The position numbers and the translations under genes were made by a program. A DNA stretch of 42,499 nucleotides from Armatimonadota bacterium. GTDB taxonomy: Bacteria > Armatimonadota > Fimbriimonadia > Fimbriimonadales > Fimbriimonadaceae. The stretch is from positions 1 to 42,499 of the forward strand of contig JAKOXK010000084.1 in the NCBI GenBank assembly GCA_029781035.1. The letters are read 5' to 3'. Of this stretch, positions 7,808-15,903 are shown piece by piece. A model generated the notes under the pieces. That model saw only the letters and a list, made by a program, of their open reading frames with translations. It did not search any database and was not told the origin of the DNA. Position 1 is the stretch's first letter. The number at the start of each line of letters is the position of its first letter.

Positions 7808-8263
7808 CTAGCCGATCGGCCAATAGACCTCGGTCCGGCATTGCTCCTGACTGACTTGGTTGGGGTCATCGATGTAGACTTCAAAGGCTGGCCCTGTCAT
7901 CCGCAGGTTGTTCTCCTCGAGGTACGACCTGACGCCGTCGTGCGTTTCTCCGAGACGCGAATACGGACCGACGTGCACAGCCTTGACCGCCCGGATCCCG
8001 CCGAACGTGCCGGCGTCGACCTCGGTCGTTCCCATCACCGGCGACTCGACCGGAATCCCAACCTCAGCCACGCAGACCCCGTCGCGAAGGTCGAGATACC
8101 GGGCAAACGGTGGACCCGCAGAGCCCCCGTTCGCCATCGCATGCTGATGAGCCTTCTCGAGCGCCATCGACATGCGTTTGGGGATCGCCTCCATCGGACA
8201 GCGGAAACTGACAGTGACGCACGGTCGCAAGGGCAGCGACACGATCTCAACTTCGAAGGCCAT
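7808..8263 (-). CDS. GyrI-like small-molecule-binding domain protein
   Basis: The protein starts at ATG 8263 and has 151 residues, the usual length of a stand-alone GyrI-like (AraC effector-binding) domain. The N-terminus MAFEVEIVSLPLRPCVTVSF is the first beta strand pair of the fold. The duplicated strand pattern continues with ARYLDLRDGVCVAEVGIPVE, then AVHVGPYSRLGETHDGVRSY and the C-terminal FEVYIDDP...TEVYWPIG, which is highly characteristic. No DNA-binding domain is present. A longer frame extends upstream to 8416 but runs into the preceding apbE gene, so the start at 8263 is preferred. Such proteins bind hydrophobic ligands or buffer toxins. It lies 34 bases behind apbE on the same strand. 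Confidence 0.85.
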   Translation of the reverse strand: MAFEVEIVSLPLRPCVTVSFRCPMEAIPKRMSMALEKAHQHAMANGGSAGPPFARYLDLRDGVCVAEVGIPVESPVMGTTEVDAGTFGGIRAVKAVHVGPYSRLGETHDGVRSYLEENNLRMTGPAFEVYIDDPNQVSQEQCRTEVYWPIG

Positions 8264-8297
8264 GATTGATTGTGGCCTCATCGCCAGGCCCAGAAGG

Positions 8298-9191
8298 CTA
8301 TCGCTCATGCGTAACGAACACTTCTGCTCCGGTCTGAGACTTGAGTGAGGCGGGCAACGAGCCCAAGACGCATGCCGCCGTTGCGAGCGGGTCGGTAAAG
8401 GCACCCAGACGGGCAATGACGGTCGCCTGAAGGCGGTTCGTCAGTCCGAGACCTGTCTTCGGGTTCACGATGTGTGAGTAGCGCACACCGCCGATGTCGA
8501 CAAACTGCTCCAAATCGCCGCTCGTGGACACAGCCTGGTCAGACAGGACGAACGGCGGGTGGTCAAGCCCGTGAACCACGATCCTCCAACCATTCTCACC
8601 AGGCGGCGCACCGGAAACGGCAATGTCGCCTCCAGCCTCGACCATGGCGCGGTCCACGCCTTCCTTCTTCATGATGGCTAGCGCGGCGTCACAGGCGTAA
8701 CCTTTGGCGATGCCTCCGAGATCCAGAGTCGTTCCCGCATCAAGTCTGACCGTGCGTCGCAAGCGATCCAGACCGATGCGCCGCCAACCGACTTTCGACA
8801 ACGCCTCCTTGAGCAAATCGGGATCGGGCACCGCGCTCACCTTTCGAGACGCTCGCCAAAGCTTGACGACCGGCGCCACCGTGACATCGAATGCCCCATC
8901 GGTCAGCGTCGAAAACCAAGATGAAAGTTGGAGAACGTCGAGAAGGTCGTCACTGACTTGGACTGGGCCTTGCCCAGCCCTTGCACAGAGCTTGTTGAGC
9001 TCGCTCGCTTGCTGGTAGTCGCTCATGACCGTGTCGAGCTGGGCGAATCGGTCAAAAGCAGCCGTGCCAGCCCGTTCGGCGGTGGCGCGGTCGGTCGCAA
9101 AGAGGGTAAGACGCACAGCAACCCCCATGTGCATTTGGGTGAATTGGAAGCGGGTCAGCGAAGTCGCTGCCAGAACCACCGTCAGGAACAT
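8298..9191 (-). CDS. apbE: FAD:protein FMN transferase (ApbE)
   Basis: The 297-residue protein covers the full ApbE family. It has a short hydrophobic N-terminus (MFLTVVLAATSL), the opening strand MGVAVRLTLFA, then LNKLCARAG, FDVTVAPVVKLW, the LDLGGIAKGYACD motif, the GGDIAVSG motif, and HIVNPKTG near the C-terminus, all expected for flavin and magnesium binding. ApbE attaches FMN covalently to Thr in Nqr, Rnf and related electron-transport proteins outside the cytoplasmic membrane, consistent with the export-type N-terminus. No Nqr or Rnf gene is in the window. The 5' end overlaps the start region of the divergent FGE-like gene; a start at 9134 or 9128 would remove the signal sequence. Confidence 0.93.
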   Translation of the reverse strand: MFLTVVLAATSLTRFQFTQMHMGVAVRLTLFATDRATAERAGTAAFDRFAQLDTVMSDYQQASELNKLCARAGQGPVQVSDDLLDVLQLSSWFSTLTDGAFDVTVAPVVKLWRASRKVSAVPDPDLLKEALSKVGWRRIGLDRLRRTVRLDAGTTLDLGGIAKGYACDAALAIMKKEGVDRAMVEAGGDIAVSGAPPGENGWRIVVHGLDHPPFVLSDQAVSTSGDLEQFVDIGGVRYSHIVNPKTGLGLTNRLQATVIARLGAFTDPLATAACVLGSLPASLKSQTGAEVFVTHER

Positions 9192-9948
9192 CGTTGTCCT
9201 ATTGTGCCTGTCGACAGCATCGCTGGCACAAGCCCAACAGGAGAGCTTTGAGGAGAGCCTGCCTTACAACCTGATCAAGATAAGGATGATCAAGGTGCCC
9301 GACGGCGAAGTCACCGTGGACGGAAAGAAGACCGAGATCAAGGGCCTTTGGGTCGAAGAGACCGAAGTGCCCTTCCAGCTCTTCGAAGTCTGGTCGGCGC
9401 GCCTCGACCTGCCTCCTGAGAAGGTGGCCCAAGGGGCCGAAGCGGAGTCGCGACCGAGCAAGCCGTACGCGATCATGTACACCAACTTCGGCAACCAAGG
9501 CTTTCCTGCGATCTGCATGTCGTTCAAGGCAGCCAACGACTTCTGTGCTTGGCTGTCGGCCAAGACGGGGAAGCACTACCGCCTGCCCACAGAAGCCGAA
9601 TGGGAGTACATGGCCCGCGCCGGGCAACCCGATCCGTCCAATCTGGACGAGGTGGCTTGGTTTTGGGACAACTCTGACGACACGACGCACAAGCTGGGCA
9701 GCAAGAAGCCGAACGCCTGGGGAATCAAGGATGTCCTCGGCAACGTGGCCGAGTGGTGCACGGTGCAGTCGGGGGCACCCGTTGTCAGAGGCGGGTCGTG
9801 GCGCACGAAATCCAAAGACTTGAAGATCGGCCTGCGAGAGGCCGAGACCGAGGAGTGGAACGAGGACGATCCACAACTCCCCAAAAGCAAGTGGTGGTTG
9901 GCGGACGGCCAGTTCGTCGGCATGCGGCTTGTTTGCGACCGCAAATGA
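9127..9948 (+). CDS. FGE-sulfatase domain (SUMF1-like) secreted protein, no catalytic Cys seen
   Basis: The C-terminal two thirds carry the formylglycine-generating-enzyme fold: VEETEVPFQLFEVW, then FPAICMSFKAANDFCAWLS, YRLPTEAEWEYMARAG, GNVAEWC and VVRGGSWR, ending with GMRLVCDRK. The catalytic Cys pair that follows the RGGSW motif in true FGEs is not visible, so the protein is probably a non-enzymatic or differently acting member. The N-terminus has a signal-like stretch (NIVVLLCLSTASLAQAQ), so export is likely. The start is uncertain: ATG 9127 or GTG 9139 both overlap divergent apbE. The stop overlaps an in-frame ATG of the following oxidoreductase (ATGA at 9945-9948), which suggests coupled translation. 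Confidence 0.85.
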   Translation: MCIWVNWKRVSEVAARTTVRNIVVLLCLSTASLAQAQQESFEESLPYNLIKIRMIKVPDGEVTVDGKKTEIKGLWVEETEVPFQLFEVWSARLDLPPEKVAQGAEAESRPSKPYAIMYTNFGNQGFPAICMSFKAANDFCAWLSAKTGKHYRLPTEAEWEYMARAGQPDPSNLDEVAWFWDNSDDTTHKLGSKKPNAWGIKDVLGNVAEWCTVQSGAPVVRGGSWRTKSKDLKIGLREAETEEWNEDDPQLPKSKWWLADGQFVGMRLVCDRK

Positions 9949-9965
9949 ACGAGCGAGACACAACG

Positions 9966-11210
9966 ATGATGACACGCAGGGACTTCATGAAAAAGACGGC
10001 CGTGACGAGTGCGGCCATGGTGGCGCCAGGCGCCTTCGCTTTCACTCAAGACCAGCCAACGCTCAAGGTCGGGCTGATCGGGTGTGGCGGACGCGGAACT
10101 GGCGCGGCGGTGAACTGCTTCCGCTCATCGCCGGGCGTCGTGCTTTGGGCCATGGGCGACCTCTTCGAAGACCACATGACCAACAGCCAGAACCAGCTGC
10201 GGGACAACCTCAAGGACGCTTTTCAGGTGACCAAAGAGCGGACATTCGTCGGCTGGGACGCCTATCAGCACGTCTTAGCGAGCGGGATTGACTACGTCAT
10301 CCTAGCGACACCTCCGACGTTCCGTCCCCAGCACCTTGCCGCCTGTGTCGAAGCCGGCAAGCACATCTTCACTGAAAAGCCGGTCGCTGTTGACGGGCCG
10401 GGCATCCGAGCGGTCCTGGCAACGGCCAAGAAGGCAGACGAGAAGAAGCTCTGCATCATTTCGGGTACGCAGCGCCACCACGATGTCGCTTACAACCAGT
10501 GCATGGACTTGATCCATAACGGGGCGATCGGCGAGATCACGGCGTGCTACGCGTATTGGAACCAGGGAGGCCTCTGGAGCATCCCCCGCCAGCCGGGTTG
10601 GTCTGACATGGAGTGGCAGTTGCGGAACTGGCTGTACTTCACATGGATCAGCGGGGACATCATCGTCGAACAGCACATCCACAATCAGGACGTCTGTAAC
10701 TGGGCGATGCAGGCTCACCCAGTCAAGGCGACTAGCCTAGCGGGGCGTCAGGTGAGGGTCGATCCCGCATACGGCATGGTCTTCGACCACTTCGCGACGG
10801 AGTTCGAGTATGAGAACGGCGTCAAGATGCTCAGCATGTGCCGGCAGATCGACGGCACCGCAGTCCGGGTGTCCGAGCAAATCGTTGGTACAAAGGGTGT
10901 GTCGAACGCTAACACATCGATCAAAGGCGAGAAGCCATGGCGCTTCGACGGCGATCGACCGGACCCGTATGTCCTCGAGCACAAGCACCTGATCGAGCAC
11001 ATTCGCGGCGGCAAACACGTGAACGAGCTGGTTCGGGTGGCCGAGAGTACGATGACAGCTATCATGGGCCGCATGGCTGGCTACACCGGACAGGAAGTGA
11101 CGTGGGAGCAGGCCCTTGCGTCTGAGGTCAGTCTGATGCCTGAGAAACTTGAGTTCGGCCCCTTGCCGGTCGCACCTGTGGCGATGCCTGGCCAGACGAA
11201 ACTCATGTGA
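9966..11210 (+). CDS. Gfo/Idh/MocA family oxidoreductase, Tat-exported
   Basis: The 414-residue protein starts with MMTRRDFMKKTAVTSAAMVA, a twin-arginine signal. After it comes the Rossmann motif KVGLIGCGGRGTGA for NAD(P) binding, and then EAGKHIFTEKPVAVDGPGI, the Gfo/Idh/MocA signature with the EKP catalytic Lys. HIHNQDVCNWAM in the C-terminal half matches the usual metal or substrate helix. These enzymes oxidise or reduce sugars and inositols; exported members are common in Planctomycetes and Armatimonadota, where the cofactor is carried through Tat. An alternative ATG at 9945 overlaps the FGE-like stop. I chose 9966 because it puts the RR motif at the normal place. Substrate unknown. Confidence 0.9.
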   Translation: MMTRRDFMKKTAVTSAAMVAPGAFAFTQDQPTLKVGLIGCGGRGTGAAVNCFRSSPGVVLWAMGDLFEDHMTNSQNQLRDNLKDAFQVTKERTFVGWDAYQHVLASGIDYVILATPPTFRPQHLAACVEAGKHIFTEKPVAVDGPGIRAVLATAKKADEKKLCIISGTQRHHDVAYNQCMDLIHNGAIGEITACYAYWNQGGLWSIPRQPGWSDMEWQLRNWLYFTWISGDIIVEQHIHNQDVCNWAMQAHPVKATSLAGRQVRVDPAYGMVFDHFATEFEYENGVKMLSMCRQIDGTAVRVSEQIVGTKGVSNANTSIKGEKPWRFDGDRPDPYVLEHKHLIEHIRGGKHVNELVRVAESTMTAIMGRMAGYTGQEVTWEQALASEVSLMPEKLEFGPLPVAPVAMPGQTKLM

Positions 11211-11228
11211 GTCCTGTCGTGCGGAACT

Positions 11229-11259
11229 CGTGGGCCCGATGTTGATCGCCGGGCCCACG
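11229..11259 (+). terminator. Hairpin behind the Gfo/Idh/MocA gene
   Basis: Perfect 10-bp inverted repeat CGTGGGCCCG / CGGGCCCACG with an 11-base loop, 18 bases behind the stop at 11210, followed by TTGATCATCGTT. No long T run, so efficiency is uncertain. Confidence 0.6.
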
Positions 11260-11461
11260 TTGATCATCGTTCCCGGGTATGAATGGGGCAAGAGGCGAAC
11301 CGTTCAATCGTTAGTCGCCCTAGTCTGATGTCAGTCAGAAACTTGACCCATGCCTCGCGTCCGCAAAACACTGTTCCTCACGCTTCAAGTTGCTGGGTTG
11401 AAAAACTTCGCAAATAATTCGAGCAAGAGACTGGAGATGACTGAGGAAACTGCCGACAGCA

Positions 11462-11740
11462 ATGTTGAGGGTACCGGCATTGAAGAAGAAGCCCCTACCG
11501 CCGTCCGTGAGGCTTGTGGCCTCCTTGATGGCGTTGGTGGCGCTCGGTTCGTCGCTGTTGGCTGGGGTCGATCCCCTGAACTGCCTGATCCGCGGCGCAG
11601 TCGCCTTCATTGTCGGACGGTCTGTAGCCGGATTCTGGTGCGTCATCTTCCCGCCGAAAAACGTCGAGAAGAGTGGCGATCCCGATTCGGCATCGTCGGG
11701 AGTCGATGTCGCCGAAGCTGCTGACAGGGCTGCGGCGTAG
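11462..11740 (+). CDS. Small membrane protein upstream of the sigma factor
   Basis: The 92-residue frame has a basic N-terminus (LRVPALKKKPLPPSVR) and a strongly hydrophobic centre, LVASLMALVALGSSLLAG and AVAFIVGRSVAGFWCVIF, separated by DPLNCLIRG, consistent with two membrane helices. A charged tail follows. It stops 14 bases before the sigma factor gene, so the two are probably co-transcribed. An alternative reading in another frame from ATG 11437 begins with a plausible acidic N-terminus (MTEETADSNVEGTGIEEEAP) before losing coding character, so the true gene may start there with a frameshift near 11500. No family recognised; flagellar operons often have such small membrane genes before fliA. 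Confidence 0.55.
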   Translation: MLRVPALKKKPLPPSVRLVASLMALVALGSSLLAGVDPLNCLIRGAVAFIVGRSVAGFWCVIFPPKNVEKSGDPDSASSGVDVAEAADRAAA

Positions 11741-11754
11741 AGGGAACGTTATTT

Positions 11755-12537
11755 ATGCCATTGTCGCAAGATCAACTCCAGAGGGCATGGATCGAGTACA
11801 AGGTCTACAAAGACCCGCGCGCGCGGGTCGACCTCATCAATCACTATTCCTATCTCGTCAAGATCACATCGGGTCGGCTCGTCACCAACACCCCAAACGG
11901 TTTGGATCGGGACGATCTGATCAGTGCCGGGGCGATCGGTCTCATCAAGAGCGTGGACCAGTACGATCCGTCTCGAGACGTCAAGTTCGAAACCTACGCC
12001 ATCGCCCTCATTCGGGGCGCGATCCTGGAGATGCTCCGGGACGAAGACTGGGTCCCGCGATCGGTCCGAGAGAAACTCAAGGCTTTGGAGCGGGCTCAAC
12101 AGAAGCTAGAGACGGCGTTCGGCCGTCCCGCCAGCGTCCGAGAGTTGGCCGACTTCCTCGGCATCTCGGACGGCGAGGTCGATGAACTTCTCGTCAGGGC
12201 CGGTAGGACGAACGTCTACTCACTGGACGATGTCGTCGGGGGCACGAGCGACGGTGAGGAGCACATCCACTTCATCGAGATGATCGTTGACGAAGACGCC
12301 AACCCAAGCGGTGAAGCCGAAGGGAAAGACCTCCGTCGTATCCTGGCCAGCGGTGTGGACGTGCTGCCGGAGCGCGAGCGGCTCGTCGTCGCCCTGTACT
12401 ACTTCGAGGGACTGACCTTCAAGGAAATCGGAAAGGTTCTCGGAGTCAGCGAGAGCCGTGTCTACCAGCTTCATACTCAGGCAATGGGCCGGCTCCGCAG
12501 TCACATGAGAGAGCACGGCGCCGCGCAGGTCGCCTGA
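11755..12537 (+). CDS. fliA: RNA polymerase sigma factor, FliA/WhiG (sigma-28) type
   Basis: The 260-residue protein has the sigma-70 region 2 (HYSYLVKITSGRL, then DLISAGAIGLIKSVDQYDPS, then FETYAIALIRGAILEMLRD), region 3 (RPASVRELADFLGISDGEVDELL) and region 4 (LPERERLVVALYYFEGLTFK with EIGKVLGVSESRVYQLHTQA). The DWVPRSVRE segment after region 2 is characteristic of FliA/WhiG factors, and the length fits. It directs RNA polymerase to flagellar and chemotaxis promoters. Sigma-28-like -10 elements are found before cheW-CZB (16779-16786) and, weaker, before cheC (34074-34081) in this window, so those units may be its targets. An anti-sigma factor FlgM gene was not seen. Confidence 0.92.
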   Translation: MPLSQDQLQRAWIEYKVYKDPRARVDLINHYSYLVKITSGRLVTNTPNGLDRDDLISAGAIGLIKSVDQYDPSRDVKFETYAIALIRGAILEMLRDEDWVPRSVREKLKALERAQQKLETAFGRPASVRELADFLGISDGEVDELLVRAGRTNVYSLDDVVGGTSDGEEHIHFIEMIVDEDANPSGEAEGKDLRRILASGVDVLPERERLVVALYYFEGLTFKEIGKVLGVSESRVYQLHTQAMGRLRSHMREHGAAQVA

Positions 12538-12650
12538 GCCCTTCATCCTCCGTCACGGGTGACCCCGCGTCCTCAAGGCGCAGAGACGCCCGTGGTTCGT
12601 ATGTGGAAAGTTCTCTCGAACCTGAAGTGATGTGGCAAATACCGCTGTCA

Positions 12651-12666
12651 TGGCACGAATGATGCT
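12651..12666 (+). promoter_or_regulatory. Sigma-54-type -24/-12 promoter
   Basis: TGGCACG-AATG-ATGCT matches the sigma-54 consensus TGGCACG-N4-TTGCA/T with one difference, with GG and GC separated by exactly 10 bases. It lies about 87 bases before the parvulin lipoprotein gene. No sigma-54 activator gene is in the window. Confidence 0.4.
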
Positions 12667-12752
12667 GGCAATCGGTTGAACTCGATGGCCTCGAACTCCT
12701 CGTTGCGAGCGGGTAGCATGGCCTGCGAATCACTCTGAGTTGCGTTTGAACC

Positions 12753-13823
12753 ATGAAGATAAAGACTATTTGGTCTGTGGCCGGGCTCGCGGCTTTGTCG
12801 AGCGTCATCGGTTGCAGCGGCGGTAACGACCAGGAGCTCCTGGCGACTGTCAACAACGATCCGATCACAGTCGGAGAATTCACGAACTACCTCCAGATCA
12901 AGCCCAGTGTCCGCGTTGTGGCAAACGGCCAAGTCGCCGAACTGCCGGTTTCCGACACGCTCGCGTTCCAAGCGATGCAGGATCTGGTTCAGAGGGCCAT
13001 CATCTTCCAGCTGGGCAAAGAACAAGGGGTCATGCCCACTGAGGCTGAGATCGACAAGGAGGTCAAGTTCCAGTCCGACCTCAATAAGGACTTCATCAAG
13101 AACCTGCAAGTCCGTGGGCTCAACCTCAAGCAGATCCGCGACGAGGTCAAGTACAGCCTCGTTCAGGAGCGCTTGGTCAGCAAGGGCCAAAACGTGACGT
13201 CGGCCGATGTGGACCAGTGGCTGAAGGACAATCCCTCTGCCCTGGTGAACCCAGCGAGCGTGAGCCTGAGTTGGATCGCCGTCAGCTCCGATGCGAAGAA
13301 GAAGCAGGTCGATGAGGCTCTGAGTGCAGGCACGAAGTTTTCTGACGTCGCGCTCAAGATGAGCGAAGATCCCAACGTCGCCGTCACGGGCGGCCGCTAT
13401 CAGCCTCAGCGCGGCCCTCTTGCCATCGCATCCTTGCCAGACGAACTCAAGAAACCAGTCGAAGCTGGAAAGGTCGACGACGATCTCGACTGGGTCAAGG
13501 TCGGCACGGGTTGGGCCAAGTTCCACATCGATGCGAAGACGCCGGAGTCCAAGCGGGAACTGACCGATGCGATGCGAGAAAGCTTGAGAAGGAACCTCGC
13601 GGTCCAGCGAGGGAGCCGCGCGACCGACTTGCGCAAAGAGGTGTTGGACAAGTTGGAGAGCGCCGACATCGTCGTACGCCGCGATTCCCTCAAGGAAGCT
13701 TGGAGCAACTTCGCCTCGCAACTCAAGTCGCAAGCCAAGCAAGCCGCTTCCCAGCCGACTGGGGCCAGCGCACCTGAGGACACCGGAAAGACCGACAGCA
13801 CAAAAACACCAGAGAGCAAGTAG
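12753..13823 (+). CDS. Parvulin-type peptidyl-prolyl isomerase lipoprotein (PrsA/SurA-like)
   Basis: The 356-residue protein has a lipoprotein signal ending in the lipobox VIGC (Cys at about 21), so it is anchored to a membrane facing the periplasm. The SurA-type N-terminal part follows, with LATVNNDPITVGEFTNYL and then QEQ/VMPTEAEIDKEV-like helices. A parvulin-like domain begins near residue 168 (SLSWIAVSSDAKKKQVDEAL, then FSDVALKMSEDP, and TGGRYQPQRG). A charged, Ala/Lys-rich C-terminal tail ends the protein. It helps fold exported proteins. The parvulin core is shorter than usual, so catalysis may be weak and chaperone function dominant. A sigma-54-like promoter precedes it and a strong hairpin follows it. 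Confidence 0.85.
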   Translation: MKIKTIWSVAGLAALSSVIGCSGGNDQELLATVNNDPITVGEFTNYLQIKPSVRVVANGQVAELPVSDTLAFQAMQDLVQRAIIFQLGKEQGVMPTEAEIDKEVKFQSDLNKDFIKNLQVRGLNLKQIRDEVKYSLVQERLVSKGQNVTSADVDQWLKDNPSALVNPASVSLSWIAVSSDAKKKQVDEALSAGTKFSDVALKMSEDPNVAVTGGRYQPQRGPLAIASLPDELKKPVEAGKVDDDLDWVKVGTGWAKFHIDAKTPESKRELTDAMRESLRRNLAVQRGSRATDLRKEVLDKLESADIVVRRDSLKEAWSNFASQLKSQAKQAASQPTGASAPEDTGKTDSTKTPESK

Positions 13824-13842
13824 CCACTCTCCGGACTTAAGG

Positions 13843-13872
13843 CGCGGGGCTCCTCAGACGAGAAGCCCCGCG
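13843..13872. terminator. Bidirectional hairpin between convergent genes
   Basis: CGCGGGGCT and AGCCCCGCG form a perfect 9-bp stem, extended by CTC/GAG pairing, with TTCATTTC following on the plus strand. It lies between the parvulin stop (13823) and the stop of the convergent small gene (13879), so it can serve both. Confidence 0.65.
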
Positions 13873-13878
13873 TTCATT

Positions 13879-14208
13879 TCAAGCACCTCGCCTGAAAAAC
13901 GCACGTAACTCAGAAGCCAGCGCTTCGACGTCGCCTGTGGTCATTTCATCAGACCGAACGTATTCTTGGAGGTCTTGTTCGAGACCTGGGAACTCCGGCG
14001 AACACCACGAACCTAGGGACGGCCGGTCAGAGTCCGCAAGGACAAGGTTAAGTCGAAAACGCGCCCGGCCAGCAACTCCGTCGTGCCACTGCACACCCTT
14101 TTCTAGGAGGTCATGGATCGATGTGTAGACGCCACCGATGCCCGAGTCCCCATCACGCGAAAGCTGCTCGGTGACCCAATACAAATGCCGAAAACGCATG
14201 GCGAACAA
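13879..14208 (-). CDS. Small protein of unknown function
   Basis: The 109-residue frame (an alternative start is 14199) reads like a soluble globular protein: RHLYWVTEQLSRDG, then YTSIHDLLEKGVQWHD, then FRLNLVLADSDRPSLGSW and a C-terminal helix VEALASELRAFF. No family was recognised. It stands alone, 177 bases beyond the speE stop on the same strand, and converges with the parvulin gene. Balanced amino-acid use and a downstream hairpin argue that it is real, but the short length leaves some doubt. Confidence 0.6.
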   Translation of the reverse strand: MFAMRFRHLYWVTEQLSRDGDSGIGGVYTSIHDLLEKGVQWHDGVAGRARFRLNLVLADSDRPSLGSWCSPEFPGLEQDLQEYVRSDEMTTGDVEALASELRAFFRRGA

Positions 14209-14385
14209 GTTTACGCGGACGGACCGGTATCAAGGTTCCGCAATGTCGGCCAGAGACAGGAACCGAAGGCGGAAACAAGCAGACAGTGCGCAGACCGTAT
14301 GTCGAGTAATCCGCCGATCTCCCATCCGGCAATCTGCCGATGGGCTTACCCGGCTTCCTCCGTAGAGATCAGACGTGAAGAGAAG

Positions 14386-15327
14386 CTAGGCCGTCCACAG
14401 GAACGGCTCTGCGTCCGTCAGAACCTTGCCGTGCTGCTCAATCGCCCGCAACATGTACTCTGGTAAGACGAACATCGACGGCATGAACCGTGGTGTGGCG
14501 TATCGGTTCATGACTCCACGCGATGCGAGCCTTTGGGACAGCGCAGCGGCGTCAAGTTCCAGTGGATCGTGTTCCTTGCTCGCCAAAATGAATCCCCAGG
14601 GCATCTGGAACGTGGTCACCAGTCCGTAGTAGCCCCGGACAATAGGGAATGTGTCCTTCATCGAGTCAAGTGTCGCGTGGATCTGCGCGAACAGATACGG
14701 GTACGTCTCGTTGCACGCCCCGCTCTGCAACACAAACAGCCCGTCGTCTGAGAGAGCGTTGGCGATGTGCTGGAAGTACTCGCGCGTGTAGAGCATCCTT
14801 GCTGGAGAGCCCTCGTGGGGACCAGGCAGGTCACTCAAGATGACGTCGTAAGCGAACCCCTTGTGATCTTCAACCCACCGTCGGGCGTCTTGATGGACCA
14901 GCGAGACTCGGGGATCGTCGAAACAGCCCTTGTGCCACTCCGTCATGTGGACTTTGACCCACTCGATGAGTTCCTCATCCAGGTCGACCATGTGGGCCTC
15001 CTTGACCGTGTTGTGCTGAAGGGCCTGCCATAGGGTCGCACCCTCACCACCTCCGCAAACAAGCACCTTCTTCGGATCTGGATGAGTGACCATGGCCGGC
15101 TGAACCATGCTCTCGTGGTACACGTACTCGTCCAACAGACTGCTCTGTATCTTGTAGTCCAGGAAGAGAGTCTTGCCAAATACAGGGATCTCAACGATTT
15201 GGTACTGCTGGAACTGGCTCTTGCCTTCGACCAGGAATCGATCGACGGAGAAGAACCAAGTCATCCCCTCTGTGTGCGTCTCGGCTATGAACATGCCGGT
15301 GGATTGGGAGAACAAGCGTTCGGACAT
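14386..15327 (-). CDS. speE: Spermidine synthase (polyamine aminopropyltransferase)
   Basis: The 313-residue protein starts at ATG 15327 (MSERLFSQSTG); the open frame continues upstream but without family features. It has the N-terminal beta-strand region (WFFSVDRFLVEGKSQFQQYQ, then LFLDYKIQSSLLDEYVYHES), the AdoMet-binding motif VLVCGGGEGATL, HMVDLDEELIEWV, and the active-site segment VILSDLPGPHEGSPARMLYT. It transfers the aminopropyl group from decarboxylated AdoMet to putrescine. The acceptor motif reads DLPGP where spermidine synthases usually have DSSDP, so the preferred amine acceptor may differ. The supplier of decarboxylated AdoMet, a SpeH-type enzyme, is encoded at 22260-22829. The doxX-like gene lies 104 bases upstream on the same strand. 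Confidence 0.92.
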   Translation of the reverse strand: MSERLFSQSTGMFIAETHTEGMTWFFSVDRFLVEGKSQFQQYQIVEIPVFGKTLFLDYKIQSSLLDEYVYHESMVQPAMVTHPDPKKVLVCGGGEGATLWQALQHNTVKEAHMVDLDEELIEWVKVHMTEWHKGCFDDPRVSLVHQDARRWVEDHKGFAYDVILSDLPGPHEGSPARMLYTREYFQHIANALSDDGLFVLQSGACNETYPYLFAQIHATLDSMKDTFPIVRGYYGLVTTFQMPWGFILASKEHDPLELDAAALSQRLASRGVMNRYATPRFMPSMFVLPEYMLRAIEQHGKVLTDAEPFLWTA

Positions 15328-15431
15328 GGAGCAGGTTCGGAGGATACCGGGACAGAGGACCGGGCTCAAGGAACGTTCCCCGTCGGTCAACCTCGGGCAC
15401 CTGAGACCGGCGTCCCGAAGACCCGGCCCGG

Positions 15432-15857
15432 TCAAGCGGCAGCCGACGGTCCGTCCTCGCCACGGCCTTTGAGCCTGAACATGAGGTGGTCGAGGCTCCA
15501 CTCCCCGCCTCCCACAAAGACCAGGAACAAGAACGCGAAGCAGAAGAGCACCGCCAGCTCTCCTTTGTTCAAGATCGGCCAGAACCCATGCGGAGCATGT
15601 TGTTGAAAGTAGGCAACGGCAAGCTCGCCACACAGGAGGAAAGCGACAGGTCGAGTAAACAACCCGACGAGGATCAAGAAGCCCCCGAACGTCTCCAGAA
15701 TCCCCGCCAATCCCATTTGGGACACGAGCGGCATGCTATGAGGTACACCAAAGCCCCCAAACAGCTTGCCGATGCCATGCGGCATCAACATGAATCCAAA
15801 CACTGCGCGGAACAACGACAGGGCCCTGGGCGACCAAGCGTCGAGTGACTGCTTCAC
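15432..15857 (-). CDS. DoxX family membrane protein
   Basis: The 141-residue protein has four hydrophobic segments: LFRAVFGFMLMPHGIGKLFG, AGILETFGGFLILVGLF, VAFLLCGELAVAYFQQH and ELAVLFCFAFLFLVFV. The HGIGKLFGGFG loop and FGGFLILVGLFTRP are typical of DoxX/SURF4-like proteins. Members are linked to sulfur oxidation or redox stress, but most are uncharacterised. It sits 46 bases behind the cheW-CZB gene and 104 bases ahead of speE on the same strand, so it could be co-transcribed with both, although the functions show no obvious link. Confidence 0.9.
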   Translation of the reverse strand: MKQSLDAWSPRALSLFRAVFGFMLMPHGIGKLFGGFGVPHSMPLVSQMGLAGILETFGGFLILVGLFTRPVAFLLCGELAVAYFQQHAPHGFWPILNKGELAVLFCFAFLFLVFVGGGEWSLDHLMFRLKGRGEDGPSAAA

Positions 15858-15903
15858 AAGCTCTTAGACGGATTCCGGCGCGTCTTGTTTGGCCCGAAAT
15901 CGC

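Noticed and set aside
8264-8416. Upstream extension of the GyrI-like protein
   Set aside because: It overlaps the C-terminal coding part of apbE and adds residues with no strand pattern of the family; ATG 8263 gives the normal length.
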